Below are positions 22,001-33,477 of a stretch of DNA of 64,000 nt, piece by piece (position 1 is the stretch's first letter; each line of letters starts with the position of its first letter). The notes under the pieces are model-generated. The model was not told the origin of the DNA. It did no database searches and saw only the letters and a program-made list of their open reading frames with translations. The position numbers and the translations under genes were made by a program. The stretch covers positions 4,723,587 to 4,787,586 of the forward strand of contig FN649741.1 of assembly GCA_000310025.1 (NCBI GenBank), written 5' to 3'. The stretch comes from Ectocarpus siliculosus. Lineage: Eukaryota; Sar; Phaeophyceae; Ectocarpales; Ectocarpaceae.

Positions 22001-23390
22001 GAAGTTGGACAGGAATTCGAGCCATCGTTGTACCCTAGCGTTGTGTTCCCCAACCTTACCAATGCTCTCCAGGGCTTTGTGGTCCGAATAGATGATGAAC
22101 TTGGTCGACCACAGGTAACCCCGAAGGCGTTTAATGGCCCTAACAATGCCACCAGCTTCCAGATCCAGAACGGTCCAGTTCCACTCCGCAGGAAGAGTAG
22201 CGCGGCTGATGTACACAATGGGTCTCACCGAGCCATCGAGTTCTTCTTGTTCCAAGGAGGCTCCAAAGCCGTCGATGCACGCGTCGGAACACAAACGGAG
22301 AGGACGGCTGTTGTCCTCGACCGCTGCCCAATCCGGGAAGACTAAAATCGGGGGACGCGCGAGTTCGCTTAACAACGTTTTGACAACCTTGACCATACCC
22401 GGGGTGTACTTGAAGGGGACGCCTTGTTTGAGAAGAGAGTTGAGAGGCCGCACCTTGGTGGCGAGATTCTGGAGGAATTTCCGGTAGTAGCTGAGTCCAC
22501 CGAGAAGGCTCCTAAGCTGCTTAACATTCGTCGGCGGCGGCATGTGCGTGAGCGCCCGTACCTTGCCGCCATCAGGGCTAACACCGGCCGGGGAGATGGT
22601 GTGACCGAGGAAGTTGGCATGTGTGGCACCGACCCGAGCCTTCGCCGGAGACAACTTGAGGTTGTACTGCCGCAGCCGTTTGAAGAACTCTATCATGTTG
22701 AGCACGTGTCCCAGAGGTTCCTCATCGAAACAGATAACATCGTCCAAATACGCAAGCACACGTTCCAGACCGTGCACCATTCTGTTGATGACCTTGACGA
22801 ACCAAGACGGGCTTGCGTTGGCTCCCTGCGGCATCCGAAGCCATTCGAACAACTGCGTGGGAGTGCAAAAGGCGGTGAGCGGGACAGTGTCTTCATCACA
22901 AACGATCTGGTGGAAGGCCGAGTTGAGGTCGAAGATGGAGAATACTTTCCCGGTGTACAGAGAATCCAAAATACCGTCCATCCGAGGGAGAGGTTGTCCA
23001 TCCAAATCCACCAGGGCGTTGAGACGCTTGTAGTTGACGGTGATGCGAACCGATCCGTCCTTCTTGGGGATGACGACCAGAGGAGAAGCCCAGGGAGAAG
23101 TGGAATGCTGAATGAGCCCTGCCGCCAAATACTGGTCCAAAACGGCATCCACTTTCTTCTGCATTAACGGGTTAATACGACACGGGCGTGATGCGACGGG
23201 CTTCGTCCCTGCGGGGACAGAAAGAGTGAAAGGCATGACGGTGCAGGAACCAAAATCGGTTTTTGAAGTAGAGAACACGTCGGAATACTCTACAAGGGCG
23301 TCGGCCAAACGATCAATAGCCTCCGGTGTCCATCCCGGGTTGTGTAGATCGAAAGCGATGTCGTGCATATGCGCATTCCTCGTGCATATG
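19054..23390 (-). mobile_element. Ty3/gypsy retrotransposon, 5'-truncated
   Basis: Minus-strand element containing RT, RNase H, integrase and a frameshifted chromodomain-like tail. Gag, protease and the 5' LTR are absent: recognisable pol sequence stops at about 23390, exactly where a segmental duplication shared with 53431 begins. No second LTR is detectable, so the outer 3' limit is only the last recognisable coding sequence. Confidence 0.85.
19209..20096 (-). pseudogene. C-terminal remnant of gypsy pol (chromodomain-like)
   Basis: After the integrase stop, minus-strand frames 20096-19488 and 19803-19054 continue the polyprotein with frameshifts. Visible are MAPNEIHIGRIPRLPLS, a tail WTGPYKVLAVGP, and then EVDYISGHQLVRGRSG, which resembles the chromodomain-like end of stramenopile gypsy elements. 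Downstream of about 19320 the frame is not similar to anything I know. Confidence 0.6.
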
Positions 23391-23395
23391 TCCAC
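20111..23395 (-). pseudogene. Gypsy pol: RT, RNase H, integrase
   Basis: 1094 codons, open throughout. Reverse transcriptase: P..SPWASPLVVIPKKDGS near residue 100 and the catalytic YLDD near 217. RNase H follows (CSDACIDGFGASL near 360, YSDHKALE). After a ~290-residue Pro/Ser/Thr/Arg-rich spacer comes an HHCC zinc finger (H..H..CLVCQ) and integrase with D near 960 (VDFFGP), D near 1023 (ADSGLHF) and E near 1057 (GGTEHVN). The frame stops at FAYNNS. The first ATG lies within truncated sequence, so it is not a native start. Scored as a pseudogene because gag and protease are lost and the C-terminus is frameshifted. Confidence 0.85.
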
Positions 23396-24497
23396 TGTAG
23401 TTGCGCATTCCTCATCGATCCGGCCGCTACGGTGGGCCAGCGTTTATCTCGTAAACTAAGAACTAGAAGCAGGTTGTGAGCTAGCTTTATTCTTTCCTGG
23501 AGTGAAAATGCGTTCGGAGTTTGGGGTGAAAACGCTTACTTTGTAAGTTTACGCTCTTCGAGAAATCACTGTCGAGGAGGAACACGGACGGCTGACCCCT
23601 TCTCGCAAAGAAAACTTCGGCAAGCACGGAGCGGTGGGGCAACAACCCAACTCAAAATGTACAGGAGCTAGTATGGCCCCGGCTCCTACGTAAACCATAT
23701 GGCAAGACCACTCGGAAGGTTTGACGGATACTGAAGAAGAACGTCTTAAGGAGGCCAAAATGCCCAGCCAGGCAGTGTTCCTTCACCGATAATTTCACAC
23801 TATCGCTGGGTGCAGTCATGAACCCCCCATTGGCTCCGCTAGTCACTCTCAAAGTGCTGTCGGGTGACGACTCCGGGTGACAACTTTCGCAGAACATGCT
23901 CTGTTAGCCCCCGGGGAGGCGGACGAAGATGGTTGTTGAAGGTGAGAACCGACCAAGGGTCCAAACGACAGGTGGTGCTCTTGGAAAACGCCTTTCAACT
24001 GTTGGGCTGTAGCGATGTTTCTGAGTATTTTCGGCCAGTGACCGAGAGGTGCACGCACAGGACTGGGCATTATTCAGAGAAGGGCATCACCGCTTGCCTC
24101 GGTCAACCGTGCTGGTCCTCGGCAAGTTTTTTTCTCGTTTCCACCTTGCGTTGCAAGCGCGGAGGTTCGGTTGAATCTAACGTTACTATACCAAGTGACT
24201 CAAGGTGGTGTAGAGAGCACAGACGAGATAAAGCTTCGCACACAACCAATCAACACCTGTTTCAACCTGTGTGCAAAAGGCTGTGCGTTCTGGTACAATC
24301 TTGTTGCATCCTTTCCGACGACGATTTATCAAAGAAGAAACTGGTACAATAGGCACAGACGGACAACCATCGGCTAATACTCAATCAGTCTGATGCGGAG
24401 AGTACAGACGAGAACAAAACTCACATACTCCTGTTCTATATGCACGACAAACGGTGCTGCGTGTGGAAGTACGTGCGCTTCTATTCTTTTTTGCAGG
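23389..24497 (+). repeat. Segmental duplication, module A, copy 1
   Basis: About 1.1 kb similar in the same orientation to 53431-54569, with scattered substitutions and small indels. The second copy lies inside intron 5 of the sulfotransferase gene, so this is intronic sequence carried to a new place. Its left edge coincides with the truncated end of the gypsy element. Confidence 0.9.
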
Positions 24498-24612
24498 TAG
24501 TACACGGACACAGGGCCACACCATATGCCCATGCCCAAGCAGCCGCACCCAAAAGAGGCCATGTTTACTATGCGACGCGCGGTGCCGGCAAAGAACCAAG
24601 TACCCAACTCAC

Positions 24613-24890
24613 CGGGACCAACGCTGTGACCCGCACACTCTTCAAGTGGACATACTCCTCGTCGCACTTGGGGCATACGTCCTCGAGACTCGCAATCTCG
24701 GCGTCCGCCTCCAAACTGCCACGCTCTCCATCTTCCGACAGGGCTGCGAGGACGTGGACCGGGTATTTGATGCTGCCGAACATCCTCAGCAGCTGTTCTA
24801 CCTTTGCTACAAACCCCGGCGCACTACGCTTGTACTCCGCCGCCCCTGAACCGATGCCCTCGTCGCCTGAATCTTCGTCGCTCCCGCCGT
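24613..24890 (-). CDS. Possible coding exon with CxxC motif, unrecognised
   Basis: Minus-strand reading from an AG at 24892-24891 to a GTGAGT donor at 24612. It encodes Asp/Gly/Ser-rich sequence (DGGSDEDSGDEG), then YPVHVLAALSEDGERG and SLEDVCPKCDEEYVHL. Codon usage and the acidic and Cys motifs look like real protein, and both splice signals fit. No family is recognised and neighbouring exons were not found. It lies between modules A and B of the segmental duplication, in sequence missing from the second copy. Confidence 0.35.
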
Positions 24891-25677
24891 CTCAGTTGAG
24901 GGGGAAGCTTCTTCCACAATCGCTGCCCATGACACCCAACCCCACCATATTCGTATGCACGCATTTGCCGCTAGAGCCTTTCTTGGACGAGGTACACCCC
25001 GTCCCCCCATTCGCCTATGATCATAGCCAAGTGACGCGCACCAGGGGGTGGACAGTTGGTGGGACACAGGTTTGTTGTGTGAAAACAGTCAATGCTACGT
25101 GCTATGATGCAAACCATCTTCACCGAAGGTATCATCATTCGCTGCTACTTTGCCTTTCCGACCAGCTATCCTCCGGGGGAAAACCTGTACGTCAGGTATA
25201 CCACGATCTTTACCATCCGAGCTAGAGAACACAGGCACCGATATTGCTGGCGTGGTTTGCACAACGAATTTGAAGGCAATGTGCCATCCACTGCAATATC
25301 GGAAAGGCATCCAGGGTACATAGCTGGTCACGCCAGACCGTGAAGAAGGAAAGACAAGAACCGCATGTTGTTGATGTGACTGCTGGTGCACGAGATACCT
25401 CCTCGAACATCGTACGTGGTAGGCACTTGGAGTCAAGATCATAAAAAAATCTCCGACTAGCGCAGACGGAGTGCACAATAGATGTATCCATGGTCCACTC
25501 GACCTATTTAAGCTCCACAAGCAACGTCGGAAGGACTCACGTCACATGGCAACTGGACAAGAATTGCGTCTGCACACAAAGTCCTTGAAGATATTGCGAA
25601 CCTCCAAGAAAGCGTGAGAGCGCACGTTCATTCCAGTTGGTCATTTTGACTTTGTTACCACGACGTCATCATGTCAG

Positions 25678-25938
25678 GGGCCCGATCTCGTCGTGGCCGT
25701 GCTTAAGATCAAGGGCTGTATTGAGTGCGGGGTGGAAGCGGTGACCGGTGATGACTGGCAAGAGCACGGCTATTTCGATGTCGGGGAGACTCTACTCGCC
25801 CATCTGTCCCACATGGACGCGACGAGGCGGGCGGTGCTCAGTGGTAAAGCAATCAGCTACGCATTCGACAATCTCCTCCGTCCTTTGGCCGACAACCTCA
25901 TATGGATGACCCGGAACAAGCTGGCCAAGGGGTGACTG
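25678..25938 (+). CDS. Possible 3'-terminal exon, unrecognised
   Basis: An acceptor (ATGTCAG, AG at 25676-25677) opens a frame GPDLVVAVLKIKGCIECG.. that runs to TGA at 25936-25938: 86 residues including WQEHGYFDVGETLLAHL and AISYAFDNLLRPLADNL. Amino-acid composition looks genuine, with one C..C pair. Upstream exons could not be identified, so this may be a stranded exon or the end of an unresolved gene. Confidence 0.35.
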
Positions 25939-27271
25939 TGAAAATCATCATCATCCACTGTTTAGTATTCTTCGCCTTCCGCTTGTAGCACGGCACGATC
26001 CAATGTGTCACGGGGGGTGTAAACCTGAAACTGCAAGGGAAACACCCGTCTCAGGGAGCAGCTCCCCATGATCAGGCTAGGGACTAAAATGTAGTTCCTT
26101 CGACCTCCAGCCCCGAAACACTTCTTGTCTATCTTAAATCAAACGTACGATCTTCATACCGAATGCAGCAATTAGTGCAGGTATGGCAATGCCAAGGCAG
26201 TAGGTCGTAGCCACTGTATTTATCCCCCGCAATTTGACCTCAAAATCGAATGTAGGACAACCTAATTCCGGATTTCGTCGGGGATCAAAGTACGATATTG
26301 TTTCAACGAGTCATCGAGCATACTTTTCCCTCAGGGCTGTTGCTGTCTATGTCGTTCCCAGTGCATTTCGTGTCCGGGACGTTGGATGAGGATACCGCAA
26401 AGCGTGTTAAATAGTACGTACGGAGGTGCGAGGTCTTTCCAAATCGTTTCCTTTTTTTCGCGCCCCCGGTCCCACTGCATCTCTTCTCATTTTATTGCCG
26501 TACCCCCCGTGCCAAGTCAAACGCGCGGTAGGAAAGGACAACGAAGTCTTCGGGCGGATCTTAGGATAGACACGAGGAGGGGTGGGGGAAATATAGCTGA
26601 AGCATGTTGGGTATATTGCTGTAGTATCTTGGTTGTTCTGCATCGTGCAACAAGTAGTTTGACCAGCTGGGTGGAGTGCAAATTCGTTGCAGAGAGGGTT
26701 GATGAGGATCGTAGTACATTGTTTCGACCTACAGTACTTGTCATTTATATTCTCACGGTACTTGCATGTAAGGCGGCATGTACCTCCGTGCCAGGAAAAC
26801 AACACTATGTTGAAGGAAGCAAATGTGTACCGGCAACATATCAGCTGCGGCGTGTCGCTGGCGATTTTTCTCGAGACTGTCACCCTCGAAGTGGCACGGT
26901 CAACCGTCGTGCGATCGTTCTTGAAAGGTGTTCATGTCCTACTTTATCGCAATACCGAATTAAATACCTGAGTGGAAAATGCAAATAGATCACTTTATTG
27001 TTTTTTTCGCCACGGCGCGGACTGGTTCCCTGCGCGTTGGTAATTCGCGGTGCAGCATGCATGTCTTGATACGTAGGGGCGTGACCTCCCAAGGCCTGGA
27101 ATAAAGCTCACTCCCCTTCCGGTATGTTCCTGTTGCTGTCCCGGGCGTACCGCCAGAGCGGTACTTGAAAAAGCTGTTGGTTGACGCGTATCAGACGCGT
27201 TCGACAAGGACAACCACACACGTTTTCTGTAGGTTTTGTTGCTATCACATCCAACACCATAGACCCTGATT
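25939..27271. other. Unassigned stretch
   Basis: Short ORFs on both strands without motifs. It lies between modules A and B of the segmental duplication and is absent from the 53-57 kb copy. Confidence 0.35.
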
Positions 27272-27810
27272 GAGGGCACATACGTGTTCAAGCAGGCAAA
27301 CGCAACGTTCCAAAAAATAAACGAAGGCACAAAAAATAGACTAGGAAAAAAAAACAGCCCCCCGAAACAGTCAGACATCCCAGGCAGCAAGCGGATAGTC
27401 ATCTCAGGCGGCCTGTCAAGTAAATGAGTACATTAGAGAGTGAAAGGACATTGCTTCCACACGACACGCGAAACCAACAATAAAGCAAAACTTAAAAAAA
27501 AAATGGCAATTAACATCGCAATTCACCATGCAACGACAAGAGCATGTTGCGCGGTTTGCATGAACACGGCAACAAAAATACAGGACACGAATGAAATACG
27601 AAGGCGAAGCACGTTCTCCTCCGTGCCATTCAGATTATTGATGCATTAGTGGTACTCACCCGTGACAAATGCGATAACTCTGGGGAGGGTAGCGAAAGGC
27701 CGTGTATCCCCAGAAACCGAAAAGTTCGATCGATTACATTCGTCACACATGCCGCACGGCGACGCCGGCCACGTCAGGCAGGAAGGGTCCAAATCACCCA
27801 TACAGCAAGA

Positions 27811-28723
27811 TCACATGACCAATCCCTCCCCAAAGTCCATTCGAAGACCGGATCCTTCCATCTGCTCCCTATAGACCTCGTCAAACGCCGCCGACTCCCG
27901 CACCGTGAATGAGTCCCGCCACCCCCCTGCTCCTCCCTTCCGCAGGTGCTTCTTCGAGGGGTACAAGTTCGTCTTAGGGTTTCGCTTCATGGCCGACAAA
28001 GACGAAGCCGCGTCCGCCTGGTTGATCGGACGATCGGTCGGTGACAAGGTATGTTTGACGCGGAGGCAGAGAAGTAAAGCGGAGCGAACGAAGATACATG
28101 CGCACAAGCGGTCTGAAGAGCTCCAATGCCGTTGGTTGAGCTGGACATGTTCATTGCACAGCAGTAGTGGGCATGGCTCCCCTCGAAACATGTGGGCATC
28201 TTGGCCAATCCTCGATAGGGTAAACGTTATCCTGGCGCACGAGGCTCGCTTTGACATTTCTAATGACTAGTGGGGGTTTTTACCTTATGTTTCCACTTCA
28301 CGAAGTACTTGATGAACGTTCTCAACTGTGTGTACTTGTCTCATTGTATATATTAATTGTAGGGGCGGGGCTGGAGAGTCAGACGTGATACACACTCTGG
28401 CTTCCTAATACTGGCATATAGTCTTTCCGCGCATCCCTAAACAACGTCGGGCGCTACCCACCCCGGGGTGGGTGAAAACTGCACATCGCCTATTCCAAAG
28501 GCCTCGTCACTGAAGCGACTTTCTTGAAAAACAATCATGAACAATCACCTTAGCAAGGATATCCGGCGTGTAATTGATGCCAGCGAACTCTGCGATCTTC
28601 CGGATGTGCTCCTGTGGCTCTGCCAGCATGGCCTCGTAGTGCAAGAACATGATGTGCTCGGGATCCGCGTTGGCCGCCTCCCGCCACTCCAAGACGTGGT
28701 CAAACCATGGACCGTTCATCTGA
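27811..28723 (-). pseudogene. Sulfotransferase last two exons, partial duplicate
   Basis: Two exons matching exons 6 and 7 of the gene at 51-56 kb. Exon 6' is 28723-28549 (175 bp: acceptor AACAG, donor GTGATT) and encodes [20 protein letters not shown] and [10 protein letters not shown]. Exon 7' is 28017-27811 (207 bp including stop) and contains MKRNPKTN and the PAPS-binding [13 protein letters not shown]. Both reading frames and splice sites remain intact, and most differences are substitutions. The P-loop-like 5'-PSB exon and all earlier exons are absent upstream on this strand, so it cannot make a working enzyme. It could be transcribed as part of something else, or simply be a young duplicate. 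Confidence 0.85.
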
Positions 28724-28972
28724 CTGTTGCGTTGAGAACGTTTGCGAAATACGGGGTTCCGCACACGATGAATTTTCAATACGCCAAGCAAGTGTGAATC
28801 GTACACTTTGGCTGGGCCTTATTCTCCCATTCCGCTACGAGACCGTCACGGTCTCTAGAGGTAGGTCGCACAGGACGGAAAAAATTATGTGAATGAATGA
28901 ATGAATGAATGGTCGCGTTCACTCCGAAGCTCCGAACCATGCACTTTTACGAGCCGAATGCCGCAGGCGCAA

Positions 28973-29550
28973 GGGGTTGGTGCCTCCTGCGATAACAATG
29001 GCTGTGTCGGTGACCGGCCTTCTCAAGCACCGAACACGAGCCTGCAACAGGCGCTTCCGGCACCAAGTTGCTCCGATCTCGATGAATGTGTGCCTGAACG
29101 TTGCCGATCTTGTGCCAAAATTGAAACTCCGTCCAGTCTACAGCTGGATTGGCAACCTCTTCGACGCTGGAGTGGTTTGTGTCTTCCACTTTTGCCTGCC
29201 AACAAGAGGTTCGGGCCACACCGCTGCAACCACCCGACTCGGAAGTATGTACCGGCGCATTTCGCATGCACAACAAACAACTTGACAACTTGATGATTGA
29301 TGACTGATGACTCTGTGACTCTATCTTTTTTCCTCGTCGGCACCCATCCATCCATACTTTGTACAGTAACTCCGGCCTTGACAAATTTGCGCGTGCGTAC
29401 GGTTGCCTACCTGCCATCTATTCTACACCGGGAACACCCGGGATCCGCCTGCTAACGACAGGGCCGAGGTACACCTGTTACCCTGCCCCACGACGGCTGC
29501 TTATTCCGCCGCGTATCGGCGGTTACATTATTGGTTCTGGTTGTACGCGC
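28973..29550. other. ~580-bp segment unique to this duplicate
   Basis: Interrupts module B between ..TACGAGCCGAATGCCGCAGGCGC and CGCGCATATACG... It contains short pieces (about 29201-29240 and 29460-29510) that are themselves inverted matches to 54598-54665, so it is a mosaic rather than a clean transposon. No terminal inverted repeat is obvious. Confidence 0.6.
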
Positions 29551-29869
29551 GCATATACGTTCTTTGTTGGCTCCTTTGACAATATCTTGACCATCTATAA
29601 TGATGAATGATGGGTAACTTTCTACGCTCTTTTACTGCAGTACGTCTTCGACAGTTACTACTTCTGTTCGCGCGTGCATATTATTTGTTGTTAACTTCCC
29701 GCCGGAACACATCATCAACCCATTGTACACATGCAGTAGTTTACCTCCGACCTCGACATGGTGGCGTGAATAGTTGCCTTCCTGCCATGAAGTTAAAGTC
29801 CCGCTGTCCGACATACACATATACTTAGTGCTGCAAGAGAAGCGCTCTATTATATATGCAGTCAATACT

Positions 29870-31655
29870 CTAGAGCTCCGAATAAAAAATAGTCACGCAT
29901 CGGCTGTAGTAGACTATCACCCTGCACTGGATCTGCTTCCGTAGAGTGGTCCGCCTTTTCGTTGATGGCGCTTTCTTCGACCCACATGGTTGTGGGAAAT
30001 CTGTCTTGACGTGCGCCCAGCTGCAAGGAATAGACCGATGACCCGGATGGTACACAACATACGTCTGAGTCTCGCCTAAGCGCATCAACAGCGGCACCCC
30101 GTGCTCCTCTGCAGTCGCTGCCATCCTTAGAATGATATCAAAGCTACCCTGAGTCCAAGCCATCTGGGTTATCGCTGCATCCCCAACGCTTTCGATCCCT
30201 TCCCCATCCTTGCCAAAGATCTGCTTTAGGAATATCCGCCTTCGGAGTGGTCCCATCTCCGAGAATGACGTCAGCGTGCTCACATTAGCCCGCTGCAACC
30301 TGCTCGGCGTTTGGCGCGTGCTCGGGTTCCGCTTGCACACTGCAAAAACATACGAAAGCAACCATGAAAATGACAGGGCGTCGTCAGAAAAAAAAAAGCC
30401 GAATAATTTCGGATGAATTTAGCACGCAGCAACTATCGAAAATAACATAAGAATGCAAAACGGTCGGGCCCCTATCTGTGCCCTGCAAATGCCTTTTTTT
30501 GTCCAAATGAGTTATAAAAGCGTCGGGTTGCAAAAAAAACGCAAGTTTCGATCGGAGATTTGCCAGTGAGAAGGAAGAGTGTCGAACACCACACAAGCAC
30601 TGTTGTTTCGTGACATCCGCCGACTACTACATCGACTCACTTGTGGCATCGGTTATCGCAGCAGTTCACGATGCAGCTTGCAGGTGCACCAGGTTGCTCG
30701 GCCGTGACGTCGGTGATGACCATGACACGGTCGCCGCGGGCGGTAGTGGAGACCGGAAACAGTGCCTTTCCTCTATCTCTAGAGTTGCCTGCCGCGACCG
30801 TGAGAGGCAGACGGAGCTTGAAAGCGCTGGTTCGAGCCTGGCGTTGAACCACTCGGGACACGCTACTCCCGTGGATGTGGCCGGCTTGAGCTCGTTGGGA
30901 TGCCGCTCGCTTATCAGCTTTGTTTTTCTTGCATACGAAGCATGTGATGGTGGGAAGAATAGAGGGGGGGATATGAGTGTACGTACAGCACGCACGCTGA
31001 GAGCAGGTCGTATTGCGGACGCTTCGGTCTTGGTCGCACTGCGAGAGGGTGAAGCCCTAACAAACACCGATGGTCAAGCAACCAGAAAATTTGGAGTCGA
31101 TATTGCTCACCAGCAACATTCCCGGAGCAGCTAGGTGACAACAGGTGACAGCCTACAAGGCTGCGAGAGCGCTGTGGAAGTCAAGATACTGTTACATATT
31201 CCTCTCAATAAACCCATATGGGTGGCATCGAATCGGGTGAAACCCACGTGCGCGAGAAGCATCCGAGAACTAGATCTGGCACATCACTCTTGGTCACATA
31301 ATTAAAGAGAAGTACAATTGAACAAAGAAACTGAACAGCGGAAAACGAAATTGGGTACTCACGCGTGATACGACATGCCGACTTCGTCTTGGTATCGCAG
31401 AAGCAGCCAATGAAGCGATCCTTGGTGAGGTCGATCAGCCCATGGTCGACGTGGCAATGCCATCGTTTGAGACACCCACGACAAATCGAAGTAACTGTCT
31501 TGCTTTTCGAACAGCACCAGCTGCGCTTCGCCAACGTAGGATTAGCAGGCATGATGACAGGGACGGGCTTTCCGCTGGAGACATCCTTTGCCTCCCCCTC
31601 CTCCCCCTCGTCTTCCTCCTCATGACCGCCTGTCCCTGAGCCGTGGTGCGCCATG
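29870..31655 (-). CDS. Three-exon Cys-rich gene fragment, unrecognised
   Basis: On the minus strand three reading blocks join in phase. Exon A, 31655-31363, has acceptor TTTTGCAG and donor GTGAGT; it starts MAHHGSGTGG, then an acidic Glu/Gly run, then Cys/His-rich WCCSKSK..CRGCLKRWHCHVDHG. Exon B, 30917-30641 (277 bp, donor GTGAGT), holds LRLPLTVAAGNSRDRG and NCCDNRC. Exon C begins at 30300 (CAG acceptor), holds GDAAITQMAWTQGSFDI and QTYVVYHPGHR, and stops at 29870. The Cys/His pattern suggests a zinc-binding segment, but I do not recognise a family. Further 5' exons probably lie upstream: Pro/Gln-rich frames are open on the minus strand at 31690-32130. The 3' end abuts duplication module B. 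Confidence 0.4.
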
Positions 31656-31689
31656 CTGCAAAACCAGATGTAAACCATGGCCGGAGTCA

Positions 31690-33470
31690 CCGACGATGCC
31701 GCCTGCCGTCCTCTGCTGCACAGGCAACGGCAGCGGCGGGAGTGGCTGACGTACCCGTCCAACCTGCTGCGGCTGTAACACCGCCCCGCTAGCTGCGCCC
31801 TGCTGCGCCATCAATAGCCGTGGCGGCGGCGGCGGCGGCGGCCATACCCCTCCAAAGCAACCGGCGGCTGACAGCTGCTGCTGCGGTCGCCACAGCACTG
31901 CGTTGGCTAGGCGTTGCCATGGTGGCAACATTGCTCCAAGTTGGCATGGGCCTTCATATTTAGGTGCGGTCCTCCCTTTACCTCCGAATGTAGCAGTGGT
32001 GCACTCGGCCCGTACGTACCGGTAGAGCAGTATCCCGGTCCCGTAGGTACCCCAATGACAGAGGAAAGGGGCGTATGTGGTTCTGCGAATTCGAAACCAT
32101 CACCTGATAGCTCCCCTAGCGTCCCCAAGGTACCGATGCTTGGGACATCTGCACAGCTGGAGCAAGGAACGAGTGCGGCACCCGGCCGCGGCGTTCACTG
32201 GCCCCGAAGCCCTCGCATGAATTTCTTGCATCTCGTCCCAAACTCCCCCGGGATGGTGGGCTTTGCGACGCGTGGCGTCTCGCTGGTGGTGATTCACGTT
32301 CACTCACACTTCTGCGAGTCGCTCCGATAGCCGCAGGAGTGCCGCAAGGAAATGTGTTCACGACGGAGGCTACACCGCCAGGTGCACCGCCGGCCGACAG
32401 ATGGGAATTGCCCAACGGCTTGCTACTCGCTACCGGAGGGGTTCGCTGTCCATTCTCGAGGAGGGTTTTGCTGCAAGAAGTTGACATTCTCTCGAGTCTT
32501 CGCGCATGGGGCTGCGGGGAAGGGGTGCGACACCGGCTTGTGCTGGCGATCAGCCGCACCATCCACGCAGTCATCCGCGCCTGCATTATGATCAGCACCA
32601 TGATGCGCGCCGCCAGCAGAGCGAGTGATCGGCAGCATGCCGCTCACCTCCTTGCATCAACGACTGACCGCTGCTGTGGTGGCCAACGGTGGGAGCCGCG
32701 CTATGCAATGCTTCCCTCTAGAGGCTAAGTGTCGATGAGGTAGCACGGCCGCCCTGTCCGTCCTTCACAGCACGCGCACCTCATGCGGGACGTGCGGAGA
32801 AATGTAGCACAGCGCCGGGGTTTCCCCACACCATGAGAGCTTTGTGAATAGAACCAAAAAGAGGTTCACCGAGGGAGCGCGCGCACGCGCATCTCCAACC
32901 AATGAGAAGACAGCAAATTACGATGTAAAGATCCCTTCGCACGGATGGTAAAATGTACGGCACAGGTAGAAGGTTGCATGACTGCTGTGTGGATTGCGCA
33001 GTCGCTGTTGAAGCATCATCACAGACCTCGATGTGAGGCTCTTTTACGTGCGCACGTTCGAAAAAACTCAAACAAACACTCAGAAAAAGTAGAAAAAATT
33101 GCTTCACTAGTTTCTAGTGGAGCGACGTACGATGACATTCAAATAAAATGATCTAACTTGGTAAGTCTACAACAAACAAGACACAATATTTACAACTGTA
33201 TCTATCCCCCACATTCCTACTAGACTACAGTAGTACGCTATGTCGGGATACTGTGTGTGAGTTTCTCGCTGGCCCCAGGCTCACTGCCCTATGGAGCGCC
33301 CAAACTAGGCAACCCGCTTTTTGCGCCAATTTAGTCTGGCGGCACGGCAGTCATCCATCCACGTCAGTTGGACCGATATGACAGATGTTAGAAGGTATTG
33401 AGGACCCGCGACCAAGTGAGACTAACATATTAAAGCTCGGGCTCGAATATTTCATATTAGTCTAGAGGAG
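31690..33470. other. Possible upstream exons and unassigned sequence
   Basis: Minus-strand frames at 31931-31690 (QQQ- and PPP-rich) and 32128-31907 (EVKGGPHLNMKAHANLEQ) look partly protein-like and may be 5' exons of the Cys-rich gene; splice sites were not resolved. From about 32750 to 33470 I see nothing that I can support. Confidence 0.25.
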
Positions 33471-33477
33471 AACTTAC

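Larger units (their letters stand above)
27272..29828 (-). repeat. Segmental duplication, module B, copy 1 (inverted)
   Basis: Reverse-complement match to 54692-56632. It carries exons 6 and 7 of the sulfotransferase gene and its 3' flank. The shared 18-bp palindrome ACCCACCCCGGGGTGGGT (28456-28473 here, 55458-55475 there) and GAGACCGTGACGGTCTC are preserved. This copy has about 580 extra bases (about 28973-29550) compared with the other. Confidence 0.9.

Noticed and set aside
21001-22218. 405-codon minus-strand ORF in a second frame
   Set aside because: Overlaps the gypsy pol frame, which has clear RT and RNase H motifs; this one has none.
26386-26988. 200-codon plus ORF
   Set aside because: No motif, low protein-like quality and a matching open frame on the other strand.
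30826-30850. T-arm-like stem GCTGGTTCGAGCCTGGC
   Set aside because: Pairs locally, but no matching acceptor stem or D arm lies upstream; it falls within a probable exon on the other strand.
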